Position numbers and translations under genes: made by a program. From contig CANJJS010000017.1 of the NCBI GenBank assembly GCA_947474705.1, forward strand, positions 1 through 64,000: a stretch of 64,000 nucleotides of DNA, given 5' to 3'. This stretch comes from Acetobacteraceae bacterium. Its GTDB lineage: Bacteria; Pseudomonadota; Alphaproteobacteria; Acetobacterales; Acetobacteraceae. Under the pieces are notes generated by a model. The model was not told where the DNA came from. It saw only the letters and a list, made by a program, of their open reading frames with translations, and ran no database searches. Positions 55,436 to 64,000 of the stretch are shown piece after piece (within the stretch, counting starts at the first letter, position 1; each line of letters begins with the position of its first letter).

Positions 55436-57073
55436 TCAGAACTTGGAAACGCGGGTTTCCTTCGACGTGATGAACTCCAGCAGCGCGGGCGTGCCGTTCT
55501 GCGTCTGCTCGATGCCGCGCTTGATCGCCGCGCGGATCTGATCCGGCTGGGTCACGCGCTCGCCATACCCGCCGAACGCCTTCGCCATGTCGGCGTAGTT
55601 GCCGGAGATATCGGTCGAACGATACTTCTCGGTCGAGATCGGCATGACCTTCAGTTCGATCGCCATCGAGAAGTTGTTCAGCAGGATCGAGAGGATCGGA
55701 ATGCGCTCGCGCACCGCGGTTTCGAAGTCCATGCCGGTGAAACCGATCGCGGCGTCGCCCCAGAGGTTCATGCAGAGCTTGTCCGGCTTCGCCAGCTTCG
55801 CGCCCATGGCGAGGCCGAGGCCCATGCCGAGCTGCGTCGTCTTACCCCAGCCGATATAGGACATCGGCGTCGTGGAATTCCAGAACGGCGAGATCTGGTC
55901 GCGCGGGCTGCCGGCATCGTGGGTGATGATGCAGTTGTCCATGCCGACGACTTCGCTGACCATGGCATGAAGGTCCCGGATGACCCGGTACGGGTTCAAC
56001 GGTGCCTCGTTGAAGTCGATCAGCGGCTGCCACTTCGCCATCCATTCCGCGCGGACGGCGGCGATTTCGGCCACCGTGTCGCGGCAGTCGCGGTTCGCCT
56101 TGATGGTCTGGCGCAACTCGCCGATCAACGCCTGAAGCGTCAGTTTGGCGTCGCCGACCAGCCCGACATCGCTGACCACGTCCTTGTTCAGGTGGTTCGG
56201 GTCGAGCGTGGCGTGAACGAATTTCTTGCCCTTCGGGAACTTGATGCCGAAGTTCGTTTCCGTGAACGAGCACCCGATGCCGATCACCAGATCCGTCTTT
56301 TGCAGGAAGTGGTTCAACTGCCCAGGGATCGCGTTGCCGCCGGATCCGAGCGACAGAGGATGCGTTTCCGGGAACGAGCTTTTGCCGCCAAGGCTGGTGG
56401 TGACTGGCGCGCCCAGAAGCTCGGCGAGTTCGCGCAGCTCGGCCCATGCCTCGGCCCACTGAACGCCGGTGCCAGAGTAAATAATCGGGCATTTGGCGGC
56501 GAGGATCGCGGCGGCGGCCTTACGGACGTCGACCGGATCGGGGCCGTATTTATGGACGCCGACGGGCTGGTAGTCGATGTCGCCGATTTCCTCGTTCCAG
56601 ATATCGGTCGGGATTTCGACGATCGCCGGCCCAGAGCGGCCGTTGCGGATGTTACTGAACGCGCGACGCATGATGTTACACAGCTCGTTCGGCACGATCA
56701 CCTGTTCGGCGATCTTGGCGACGGAGCGCATGTTGCGCGTGGAGGAGAAGTTGGGATCGATCTGGGAGATGCGGCGGGCATAGCCCTGCGGCAGCACCAG
56801 CATCGGCACGGATTCGGAATAAGCCTGCGCGACGCCGCCATAGGCGTTCTCCGCGCCGGGCCCGTGCTGCATGCAGAAGGCGCCGATTTTGCGGCCCGAG
56901 GTGACGCGCGAAATGGCGTCGGCCATGTGCAGGCCAATGCGCTCCTGCCGGACGATGATCGGGCGGATGTCCGCCGCCGCGGCGTATTCGAGCAGATGGT
57001 TGACGGGGTAGCCGCAGAGGATCTCGATTCCCTCCCGCTTCATGATTTCCGCGATTGCGTCACCGACTTTCAT
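55436..57073 (-). CDS. Thiamine pyrophosphate-requiring enzyme (acetolactate synthase-like)
   Basis: MKVGDAIAEIMKREGIEILCGYPVNHLLEY; TPP-binding GDAAIGFTGMDFETAVRERIPILSILLNN. Confidence 0.92.
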   Translation of the reverse strand: MKVGDAIAEIMKREGIEILCGYPVNHLLEYAAAADIRPIIVRQERIGLHMADAISRVTSGRKIGAFCMQHGPGAENAYGGVAQAYSESVPMLVLPQGYARRISQIDPNFSSTRNMRSVAKIAEQVIVPNELCNIMRRAFSNIRNGRSGPAIVEIPTDIWNEEIGDIDYQPVGVHKYGPDPVDVRKAAAAILAAKCPIIYSGTGVQWAEAWAELRELAELLGAPVTTSLGGKSSFPETHPLSLGSGGNAIPGQLNHFLQKTDLVIGIGCSFTETNFGIKFPKGKKFVHATLDPNHLNKDVVSDVGLVGDAKLTLQALIGELRQTIKANRDCRDTVAEIAAVRAEWMAKWQPLIDFNEAPLNPYRVIRDLHAMVSEVVGMDNCIITHDAGSPRDQISPFWNSTTPMSYIGWGKTTQLGMGLGLAMGAKLAKPDKLCMNLWGDAAIGFTGMDFETAVRERIPILSILLNNFSMAIELKVMPISTEKYRSTDISGNYADMAKAFGGYGERVTQPDQIRAAIKRGIEQTQNGTPALLEFITSKETRVSKF

Positions 57074-57173
57074 GCGACCGTTCTCCCTTTTGCTGGATTT
57101 CAAGCTGATATCGGGGGGCAAGGTAAAGGCGGGGGGGCGCGAAGGCAACCGGACGCCGCGCGCCCGCCAGAGG

Positions 57174-58145
57174 TCAGTCCACGACGATTTTCTGCTCGCG
57201 GATGATTTTTTTGTAGTGCGCGTCGTCCGCCAGATAGAATTCCTTCAGTTCCTTCAACGGCAGGGACCGCACGGCGAAGCCGAGTTCCATCAGTTTCGCC
57301 CGCATCTCGGGACGCGCGCCGATCTCCGCCACGGCCTTGTTCAGCTTTTCCTTGATCTCCTGGGGGATGCCCAGCGGGCCGTAGAAGCCTTGCCAGACCG
57401 GAGCGTTCACCGCCTCGAACCCCAGTTCGCCGATGGTGGGGACATCGGGAAAATCCGGATGCCGCTCCGGCGCGAACATGGCCAGCATCCGCAACTTGCC
57501 GGCCTTCACGTGCGGGAAGCCATTCAGTTCGATGATGGAATCGATGACACCCGCCAGCAGATCGTTCAACGCGGCGGCGTTGCCGGTGTAGGGGATGCTC
57601 AGGAACTCCGTGCCCGTCAGGCCGCCGAGATATTTCATCCGCAGATCGGTCGGGCTGCCGACCCCGGACCCGCCATAGGAGATTTTGCCCGGATTGGCCT
57701 TGGCCAAGGCAAGAAATTCCTTCAGATCGCGCGCGGTGTTTTTCGGCCCGACCATCAGGCCGGAGACATACATCGTCGTCATCGCGATCGGATCGACATC
57801 GGCCGCCTGATAGGGAACCTTGCGCAGGTTCGCGACGGTGGTGACAACAGTCGAGGCGCACATGCACAGCGTATAACCGTTCGGCGGCGACTTTAGAACC
57901 GACTCGAGCCCGATCGCGCCCCCTGCTCCCCCCCGGTTCTCCACCACGAAAGGCTGCCCCAGCATCTGCGACAACGCCTGGGCGTAGGGCCGCGCGACCG
58001 TGTCGTTGGCGCCACCGGGCGGGAACGGCACCACCAGCTTCACCGTCGTCTTCGGCCAGTCCGTCTCCGCCTTGGCGGGCGCGAGGCCGGCGCTCCACAG
58101 GGCCAGCGCGAAGACCAGGGATCGCGCGAACATCGAAGGTTTCAT
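57174..58145 (-). CDS. Tripartite tricarboxylate transporter substrate-binding protein (Bug family)
   Basis: Signal peptide; VKLVVPFPPGGANDTVARPYAQALSQMLGQPFVVENRGGAGGAIG. Confidence 0.94.
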   Translation of the reverse strand: MKPSMFARSLVFALALWSAGLAPAKAETDWPKTTVKLVVPFPPGGANDTVARPYAQALSQMLGQPFVVENRGGAGGAIGLESVLKSPPNGYTLCMCASTVVTTVANLRKVPYQAADVDPIAMTTMYVSGLMVGPKNTARDLKEFLALAKANPGKISYGGSGVGSPTDLRMKYLGGLTGTEFLSIPYTGNAAALNDLLAGVIDSIIELNGFPHVKAGKLRMLAMFAPERHPDFPDVPTIGELGFEAVNAPVWQGFYGPLGIPQEIKEKLNKAVAEIGARPEMRAKLMELGFAVRSLPLKELKEFYLADDAHYKKIIREQKIVVD

Positions 58146-58489
58146 GGTGTTGTTTCTCTCCGTCGTGCCCCCGGGGCCCTTGGTTTCTCCGGCCGATGCG
58201 TCCGGCACCGTACCCAAAACCTATCAGACCCGGCCCGCGCCCGAAATGCCCGGCTGGGTCAGTCCGGCGTCCGCGCCGATGACCGCGCCGATCTCCTGCT
58301 TCCGACGTTAGGAGGGTATATCGCGGCGATGGAGGGTAGATCGCGCATCCTCGCGGAATTTCCCGATCGGCCTCAGGTCACGTTGAGCGGATTGGCCGAG
58401 GATCGCGAAGCACTCACGGCCAAAAACGAATCATTCCGGTATAGTGGCGCGGTCGAAGCCCCACCGGCGAAAACCGAAAGGACCGGCCC

Positions 58490-59254
58490 ATGTCCCAACC
58501 CGCCCCCCGGACGTTTCTTGTCACCGGCGCCGCCAGCGGCATTGGCGCCGCGATTTGTCGCGCCGTCGCCGCGCCCAATGTCGCGCTGCTGATCCACACC
58601 CGCCGCAACCGCGACGGCGCCGAGGCCGTGGCCCGGACCGCGCGGGCGGCCGGGGCGGAGACGGAGGTTGTGCTGGCGGACCTCGTTGAACCCGCGGCGG
58701 CCGGCGTTCTGGTCGAACGGGCGCTGGCGCGGTTCGGGCGGCTGGATGTGCTGGTGTCCAACGCGGGATTCGCGGACCGGACGCCGGTCGCGGCGTTGAC
58801 GGACGCGGCGATGACGGCGTCGATGGAGGCGATTCAAGGAGCATTCTTTCGACTCGCGCGCGCGGCTATTCCACATTTACGGGCCGGAATCGATCCGCGC
58901 GTGGTCGCGGTGTCCAGTTTCGTCGCCCACACCTGGCGGACGAATGTCGCGACGTTTCCCGCCTCCGCGGCGGCGAAGGCGGGGTTGGAGGCGCTGGTGC
59001 GCGCGCTGGCGGTCGAACTGGGCCCGGACCGCGTGGCGGTCAACGCGGTGGTGCCGGGGTTCATTCGCAAGGACAGCGGCGCGCACCGGGCGATCGGTCC
59101 GGCGGCGCTCGCCGATCAGACCGTCCATATCCCGATGGGGCGGATTGGGTTACCGGAGGATGTGGCGGCGGCGGTGGCGTTTTTGGCCTCGCCCGCCGCC
59201 GGTTACATCACGGGACAGACCTTGCATGTCGATGGCGGGATCGTCATGCGATAG
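58490..59254 (+). CDS. SDR family oxidoreductase
   Basis: FLVTGAASGIGAAICRAV; NAVVPGFI; PEDVAAAVAFLASPAAGYITGQTLHVDGG. Confidence 0.94.
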   Translation: MSQPAPRTFLVTGAASGIGAAICRAVAAPNVALLIHTRRNRDGAEAVARTARAAGAETEVVLADLVEPAAAGVLVERALARFGRLDVLVSNAGFADRTPVAALTDAAMTASMEAIQGAFFRLARAAIPHLRAGIDPRVVAVSSFVAHTWRTNVATFPASAAAKAGLEALVRALAVELGPDRVAVNAVVPGFIRKDSGAHRAIGPAALADQTVHIPMGRIGLPEDVAAAVAFLASPAAGYITGQTLHVDGGIVMR

Positions 59255-59275
59255 CGTTTCGGCGCCGCGCTCCCA

Positions 59276-60824
59276 TCACCGCGCCGCCCCGCCGATCGCC
59301 CGCGTTTGGGCATCCACCGTTTGGGCGGTCCCGGCGATCCGGGACAGCCGGTTTTCGATATCCTTGCGGCGGTTCACATCGACGCCAGCCCAGTCGACGG
59401 CCGGGGTGAGGGTGACGAGGACGGGGTTCTGGGACAGGCCGGTCAGGCTGGTGCGCGCCAGTTTCAGGCGCAGCGCCATGCCCGGCAGCGTGCGCTCGCC
59501 GTCGATCCAGAGCGCGGTGGCGGCGACGAAGGCGGGTTTGTTGGAACGCACGAGGCGCCAGCCATGGGCTGAGGCGCCTGCTTCGTCGGCCAAAGGTGTT
59601 TCGGTGATATCGTCGGCGTCCGGCGCGCGTGTCAGGCGGCGGCGGGCGGTGTTGATCGGCGCGGCGGTGGCGCGGCGGGAGAAGACGTCGACGCGGACCG
59701 TCAGGGGCAGCCCGCCGCAGACGACTCGTTGCGAGAGGGCGGTGTCCTCGGCCCCGGGGATCGGGCTGGCGGGCCCGCTCGCGACGCAGGCCGGGCCAAG
59801 GTCGATCGGGCGCAGGACCCCGGCGGCGATGCTGGGGGGCGCGTTGAACCCGGCGACGGCGAGCGGTCCCATGGCGGCGAGCGCGGCGGTGGCGAGGCCC
59901 GCGATCAGACCCCGGCGGGCGAGATTCGGCGTGGGGATCATGGGCGGGCCGGCCGCGGCCTCGGGCAAGGTGTCCTCGCGGAATGGCAGGCCAAGGAAGG
60001 TCAGCAGCAGAATGACGAAGGAGAAGAAGAGCCAGCCATAGACCAGGTGGTCGGCCGCGGCGGCTTCGGCGCTGCCCATGACGTGGCCGAGCCAGACGAT
60101 GCCAAGGGCGCGGATGCCGTTGGCGACGATGGGGACGGCGATCGAGACCGCGACGAAGGCCGCGCGCCGGACCGGGCTCCGGTACATCAGGATGGCATAG
60201 AGGGCGCCGAAGGCGATGGAGGCGATAAGGAAGCGCAGCCCGGCGCAGGCTTCCGCGACGTAGAACACGCCTTCCGGGATTTCGATGATGTAGCCGTCGA
60301 TATAGGCGGGAAAGCCAAGGAAGCCGACGCCGATCGCGATGAACCAGGCGGTGATGTCCTGCAGCCGGGGGGTCAGGAACTCGCCGAAGGGGACGAGGAA
60401 ATACAGATAGAGCAGGGGACCCAGGACGGCGCGGAACAGGCGGGGGCCGAGCATGGCGAGGCACAGGACCTCGAAGAAGCTGACGACCGCGAGTTGGCGT
60501 CCTTCCATGATGCCCAGACGCTCGGCGGCGAGCCAGGCGGCGGCGGCGGGCAGCGCGAGGAGGGCGGCGGCGGGGCAGGGGGCGGCGGCCAGGCCGCGCA
60601 GCGCGGGGCTGCGGTCCCAGATCAGATAGAGCGCGATCGGGATGACCAGGGCGCAGTGGTTATAGGCCGTGGAGTCGATCCAGGTGCGGACGGCGGCGCC
60701 GATTTCGGCCGGGAACAGGATGGCGATGGCGGCGGTGCCGATGGCGAGTCCAGCCCAGGCGCCGCGCAGCGCGGCGATGGTCTGGTGCGGGGGGGGGGGC
60801 GTGCGTGGCCGCGGATTCGCTCAT
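59276..60824 (-). CDS. xrtA: Exosortase A-like protein fused to EpsI-type C-terminal domain; reading frame interrupted at C11 tract
   Basis: Exosortase core with Cys/Arg/His (EACAGLRFL, ANGIRALGIVWLGH, ADHLVYGWLFF). Exosortase-like frame stays open upstream of the tracked ATG at 60508 to the poly-C. ATG at 60824 overlaps the upstream gene stop (ATGA) but is out of frame with C11. Confidence 0.85.
60789..60799 (-). repeat. Homopolymer: C11 on the coding strand, within the exosortase 5' coding region
   Basis: 11 consecutive G on the + strand. Confidence 0.97.
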
Positions 60825-62041
60825 GGGTTGGCTCCGTGGGGGCGCATCAGGTCGTCGAAGCCGCTGAGGCATGCGTCCCAGTCGTAGTGTTCCAGTATCA
60901 GGCGGCGGGCGGCGGTGGAGAGGGCGGCGCGTTCGGCGGCGGAATCGGGGTGCGCCAGGCGGATGGCGGCGGCGGCGATCGCGGCGGCGTCTTCGGCCAG
61001 CACCAGGTCGCGGCCGGGCTGGGCGTCGATGCCCTCCCACGCGCCAGAGGTGACGATGACGGGTTTGGCCATGGCCATTGCTTCCAGGACCTTGTTTTGA
61101 ATGCCGCAGGCGATCCGCATCGGCGCGACGGCGGCGATGGCGTGCTGGACATAGGGGCGGACGTCGGGGACGCGTCCCGTGACGGAGACGCCGTCGAGGC
61201 TGGCCAGGCGTTTGACCTCGTCGGCGGGGTTGCCGCCGACGATCTGGAAGGCGGCGGCGGGCAGGGATTGGCGGACGATGGGCAGGATCGTTTCGGCGAA
61301 CCAGACGGCGGCGTCGATGTTGGGCCGGTAGTCCATGGTGCCGGTGAAGACGAAGGTGGGGTTCGCCGGGTCGAAGGGGGCGGGGAAGCTGTGCGCGGGG
61401 CTGAAATACCGGTGATCGACGCCGCAACTGATGCCGCGGATTTTGGCGGCGGCCTCGGGCACATGGGCGCGGAACAGGCGGGCCTCGGTTTCGGTGACGA
61501 GGATGGACTGGTCGCACTCCAGCGCCACGCGGCGTTCCAGGCGGCGGACCTGGCGCCATTCGCGGCGGTAGACCAGGTTCATGGGGAAGCGGGATGTTTC
61601 GGAGTAAGACAGGAATTTCTCGGAATCGACATCGCCCAGCTCGACGATGCGCGTCCCCGTCGGCGGCAGGTCGAGGATGTATGGCGCCATGTTGGAGGAG
61701 TTCACGAATGTCATTTCCGGTTTGACCTCGGTCATCACTCGTTCGACCCAGCGCCGCAGGCCGCGATCGCGGAAGAAGGTCACGCTGAGCGGTTCGTTGG
61801 TCAGCAGGCCGGTGGCGCAGGCGAATTTGGCGCGGTCGCGATTCAGCGGGGCGGTGTACATGTCCTTGCAGAGGGCGCGGACGGTCTCGATGTGCTGGTT
61901 ATCGGCGGGGTCGTCGATCAGGCAGCCGAAATGCACGTCGTACCATTTGGTCAAATAGTTCAGGATGTGCCAGTTGCGGATCTTCTCGCCCTTGATCAGG
62001 GGGTAGGGCAGGCGCTGCATCAGGAAAAGCAGGTTGGGCAT
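60821..62041 (-). CDS. PEP-CTERM/XrtA-associated glycosyltransferase (TIGR03087-like); alternative TTG start at 62053
   Basis: MPNLLFLMQRLPYPLIKGEKIRNWHILNYLTKWYDVHFGCLIDD; GT4 family features. Confidence 0.88.
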   Translation of the reverse strand: MPNLLFLMQRLPYPLIKGEKIRNWHILNYLTKWYDVHFGCLIDDPADNQHIETVRALCKDMYTAPLNRDRAKFACATGLLTNEPLSVTFFRDRGLRRWVERVMTEVKPEMTFVNSSNMAPYILDLPPTGTRIVELGDVDSEKFLSYSETSRFPMNLVYRREWRQVRRLERRVALECDQSILVTETEARLFRAHVPEAAAKIRGISCGVDHRYFSPAHSFPAPFDPANPTFVFTGTMDYRPNIDAAVWFAETILPIVRQSLPAAAFQIVGGNPADEVKRLASLDGVSVTGRVPDVRPYVQHAIAAVAPMRIACGIQNKVLEAMAMAKPVIVTSGAWEGIDAQPGRDLVLAEDAAAIAAAAIRLAHPDSAAERAALSTAARRLILEHYDWDACLSGFDDLMRPHGANP

Positions 62042-62045
62042 GGGG

Positions 62046-63086
62046 TCAGCCAAGGCCGCGTACGATCGGCGGGCCCAGTAAATTGGCCACCGGGAGCGGT
62101 AGCTTTTTCCACGCGGCGATGAACAGCCGGTATTTCGGGTTCAACGGATTGTGGTCGGGGATCGAGGCCCCGGGCGCGAGCAAATAGCGGTAGCGCAGCG
62201 GCGCGGCGGTAAACCCCCAGTTCTTTTTGAAATCGTGCGCGCCGGTGCCGAGTTTGCTGCGGCCGAAATCGAACAGGCGATAGCCGCGTTCGGCGGCGCG
62301 GCGCATGACTTCCCAGTACATGAAATCGTTGCCCGCCCGGCCGCGGGCGGCCAGGGTGCCGCCGCCGTAATAGGGCAGGACCTCCTCGCGAAAATAGAAA
62401 TTCATGACGGAGGCGATGGCGGTTTCGCCGTCCAGGATCGTCACGGTGTCGCAATCGGGGCCGAACGCCTCCGCCAGAATGGAAAAATAGCGGCGGGAGA
62501 AGACCGGGGTGCCAAGGTTGCGGACGCTCTCGGCGTAGATGCCGTGCAGGCGGCCGGTGTCGCGATCGACGACGGAGGTCAGGTTGTTCGAAATCCCCTT
62601 GCGGACCATCGCGCGCTGCTTGCGCGGAATGGCCTTCATGTTCTTGTCGTGATCCGCCTCGATCGGTTTCCGGAACGTCACATACAGATCCGGCCGTTCC
62701 ATCCACGCGCCCTGTGCGGGGCCGTCGGTGTCGCGGACACGGAACTCCACGGCCGAGGCACCGGATTTTGCCAGCAGCGCCGCGGCGTGCGCGGTCAGGG
62801 CGGATTCGGTCTCCGGGTCCACGGCCAGCGGGCCGCCGTAGACGCAGAAGGGGACCGATATGAACGTGTCGCCGAACAGCAAGGTTTTGACGCGCGCCAA
62901 GGGCAGGACCCCCACGATCGCGCCGTCGCGCTCAGCGTAGACGTAGTGCGTGGTGTGGCCGAAGGCTTTCTCGACGATGCCGGCCCATGCGGAGAGGTGG
63001 AAAAAAGTGCCGTTCGGGTGGGCCCGGACGAAACCATCCCAGGCCGCGGCGGAGGCGGTGTCGAGAGGGCGGATCGCGAGGGGCAT
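62046..63086 (-). CDS. FemAB family XrtA/PEP-CTERM-associated protein
   Basis: AWAGIVEKAFGHTTHYVYAERDG; KAIPRKQRAMVRKGISNNL; FDFGRSKLGTGAHDFKKNWGF. Confidence 0.9.
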   Translation of the reverse strand: MPLAIRPLDTASAAAWDGFVRAHPNGTFFHLSAWAGIVEKAFGHTTHYVYAERDGAIVGVLPLARVKTLLFGDTFISVPFCVYGGPLAVDPETESALTAHAAALLAKSGASAVEFRVRDTDGPAQGAWMERPDLYVTFRKPIEADHDKNMKAIPRKQRAMVRKGISNNLTSVVDRDTGRLHGIYAESVRNLGTPVFSRRYFSILAEAFGPDCDTVTILDGETAIASVMNFYFREEVLPYYGGGTLAARGRAGNDFMYWEVMRRAAERGYRLFDFGRSKLGTGAHDFKKNWGFTAAPLRYRYLLAPGASIPDHNPLNPKYRLFIAAWKKLPLPVANLLGPPIVRGLG

Positions 63087-63964
63087 CAGGCGGCGGCGGA
63101 CTGGTGGATCGGTGGGCGCGTCCGGGCGGGCAGCAGATCCGCGTAGACATTGTCCATGCGCCCCCAGGCGAAGCGGCGCAGGATATCGTCCAGATCGGCC
63201 TCCATGCGCGACAGGTTCGTGTAGTGACGCAGGCGGGATTTCCACCCGGCGCCGGGAATCCTCGGTTGGTCCTGGTCGATCTCCCAGGGATGGAAATAGA
63301 AGATGCCGGGTTGCCGGTCGGTTTCGTGCACGCGAGCCAGGCCAAGGCGATACAGGAACGAGGGCAGGAGCCGGAAATAGCCGCCGCCGGAGCACGGCCA
63401 GTTGCGTCCGAAGGCGCGGACGGTGGTCATCGGGATCTCCCAGAACCCATCGCCATCGGGTTGAAAGGGCGTTCGCGACGCGCCGGGCATGCCGTAAAGG
63501 TCGTGCGCGATCGGGTTGATGCTGGAGCTGTAGCGATGGCCGGTCTCGCGCAGTACGCCGAACGCCCAAAGGTTGCGCGCGCCGATCGAGAAAGTCGCGG
63601 CGCGGTAACCGGCGATTTCGACGCCGCCGATGTCTTCCAGCGTTGCCTTGGCGCGGCTGACGTCCTGGCGGAATTCCTCGGGGTTCTGGCTGTCGGCGCG
63701 GGTGTGATCCCAGCCGTGGCTGGCGAGTTCGTGCCCGGCGGCGACGATGCGGCGGACCATCGCGGGGTGACGCTCGGCGATCCAGCCCAGCGTGAAGAAC
63801 GTGGCCTTAACATCCGCGCGGTCGAACTGGGCCAGGATGCGATCGACGTTGGCCTCGACACGGCGGGGAAAACCGTCCCACTCCGCGCGGGAGACGCACC
63901 CGGCGAAGGCCTGGACCTGGAAATAGTCCTCCACATCGACCGTCATGGCATTGCGGATCGTCAT
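63086..63964 (-). CDS. XrtA system polysaccharide deacetylase (DUF3473-containing)
   Basis: NAMTVDVEDYFQVQAFAGCVSRAEWDGFPRRVEANVDRIL; ASHGWDHTRADSQNPEEFRQDV; FYFHPWEIDQDQPR. Confidence 0.92.
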   Translation of the reverse strand: MTIRNAMTVDVEDYFQVQAFAGCVSRAEWDGFPRRVEANVDRILAQFDRADVKATFFTLGWIAERHPAMVRRIVAAGHELASHGWDHTRADSQNPEEFRQDVSRAKATLEDIGGVEIAGYRAATFSIGARNLWAFGVLRETGHRYSSSINPIAHDLYGMPGASRTPFQPDGDGFWEIPMTTVRAFGRNWPCSGGGYFRLLPSFLYRLGLARVHETDRQPGIFYFHPWEIDQDQPRIPGAGWKSRLRHYTNLSRMEADLDDILRRFAWGRMDNVYADLLPARTRPPIHQSAAA

Positions 63965-64000
63965 GCGTCCTTCTCCACGGCGGCGGCGAGAAGTTTGACG

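Noticed and set aside
60660-61559. ORF 60660..61559 - as a separate protein
   Set aside because: Out-of-frame reading of the glycosyltransferase and the frameshifted exosortase 5' end; useful only to show where the C11-shifted frame leads.

Overview
GC-rich, tightly packed chromosomal window with an alphaproteobacterial character; the repeat types suggest Acetobacteraceae/Rhodospirillales (inference only). It carries core loci: mtaB-ftsY, dnaE, mazG, rseP-dxr-cdsA-uppS-frr-pyrH, mreBCD-mrdA-rodA, smc-dsbA-like-dciA/mutY. Accessory content includes an RND efflux operon, an ester/lactone-type catabolic cluster, two Gfo/Idh/MocA genes, three toxin-antitoxin type modules (DUF433/DUF5615, RES-Xre, HicBA) and, at the right edge, a PEP-CTERM/XrtA (exosortase) polysaccharide locus. 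No rRNA, tRNA, CRISPR array, transposase or integrase was recognised. Main observations: (1) the exosortase gene is split near its 5' end by an 11-nt C homopolymer just after an ATGA-coupled start codon, so it is either a phase-variation switch or a sequencing error; (2) a three-hairpin intergenic repeat family with compensatory stem changes, two copies of which flank a 23-bp palindrome; (3) a 30-nt REP-like family (CGTCAT + palindrome) with six units, including inverted pairs and a roughly 200-bp composite hairpin; (4) candidate TA operators, including three TGGAC half-sites overlapping the xre start codon; (5) a strong sigma-54-like promoter upstream of a small membrane protein. All calls come from reading the sequence and supplied ORFs; no searches were run.
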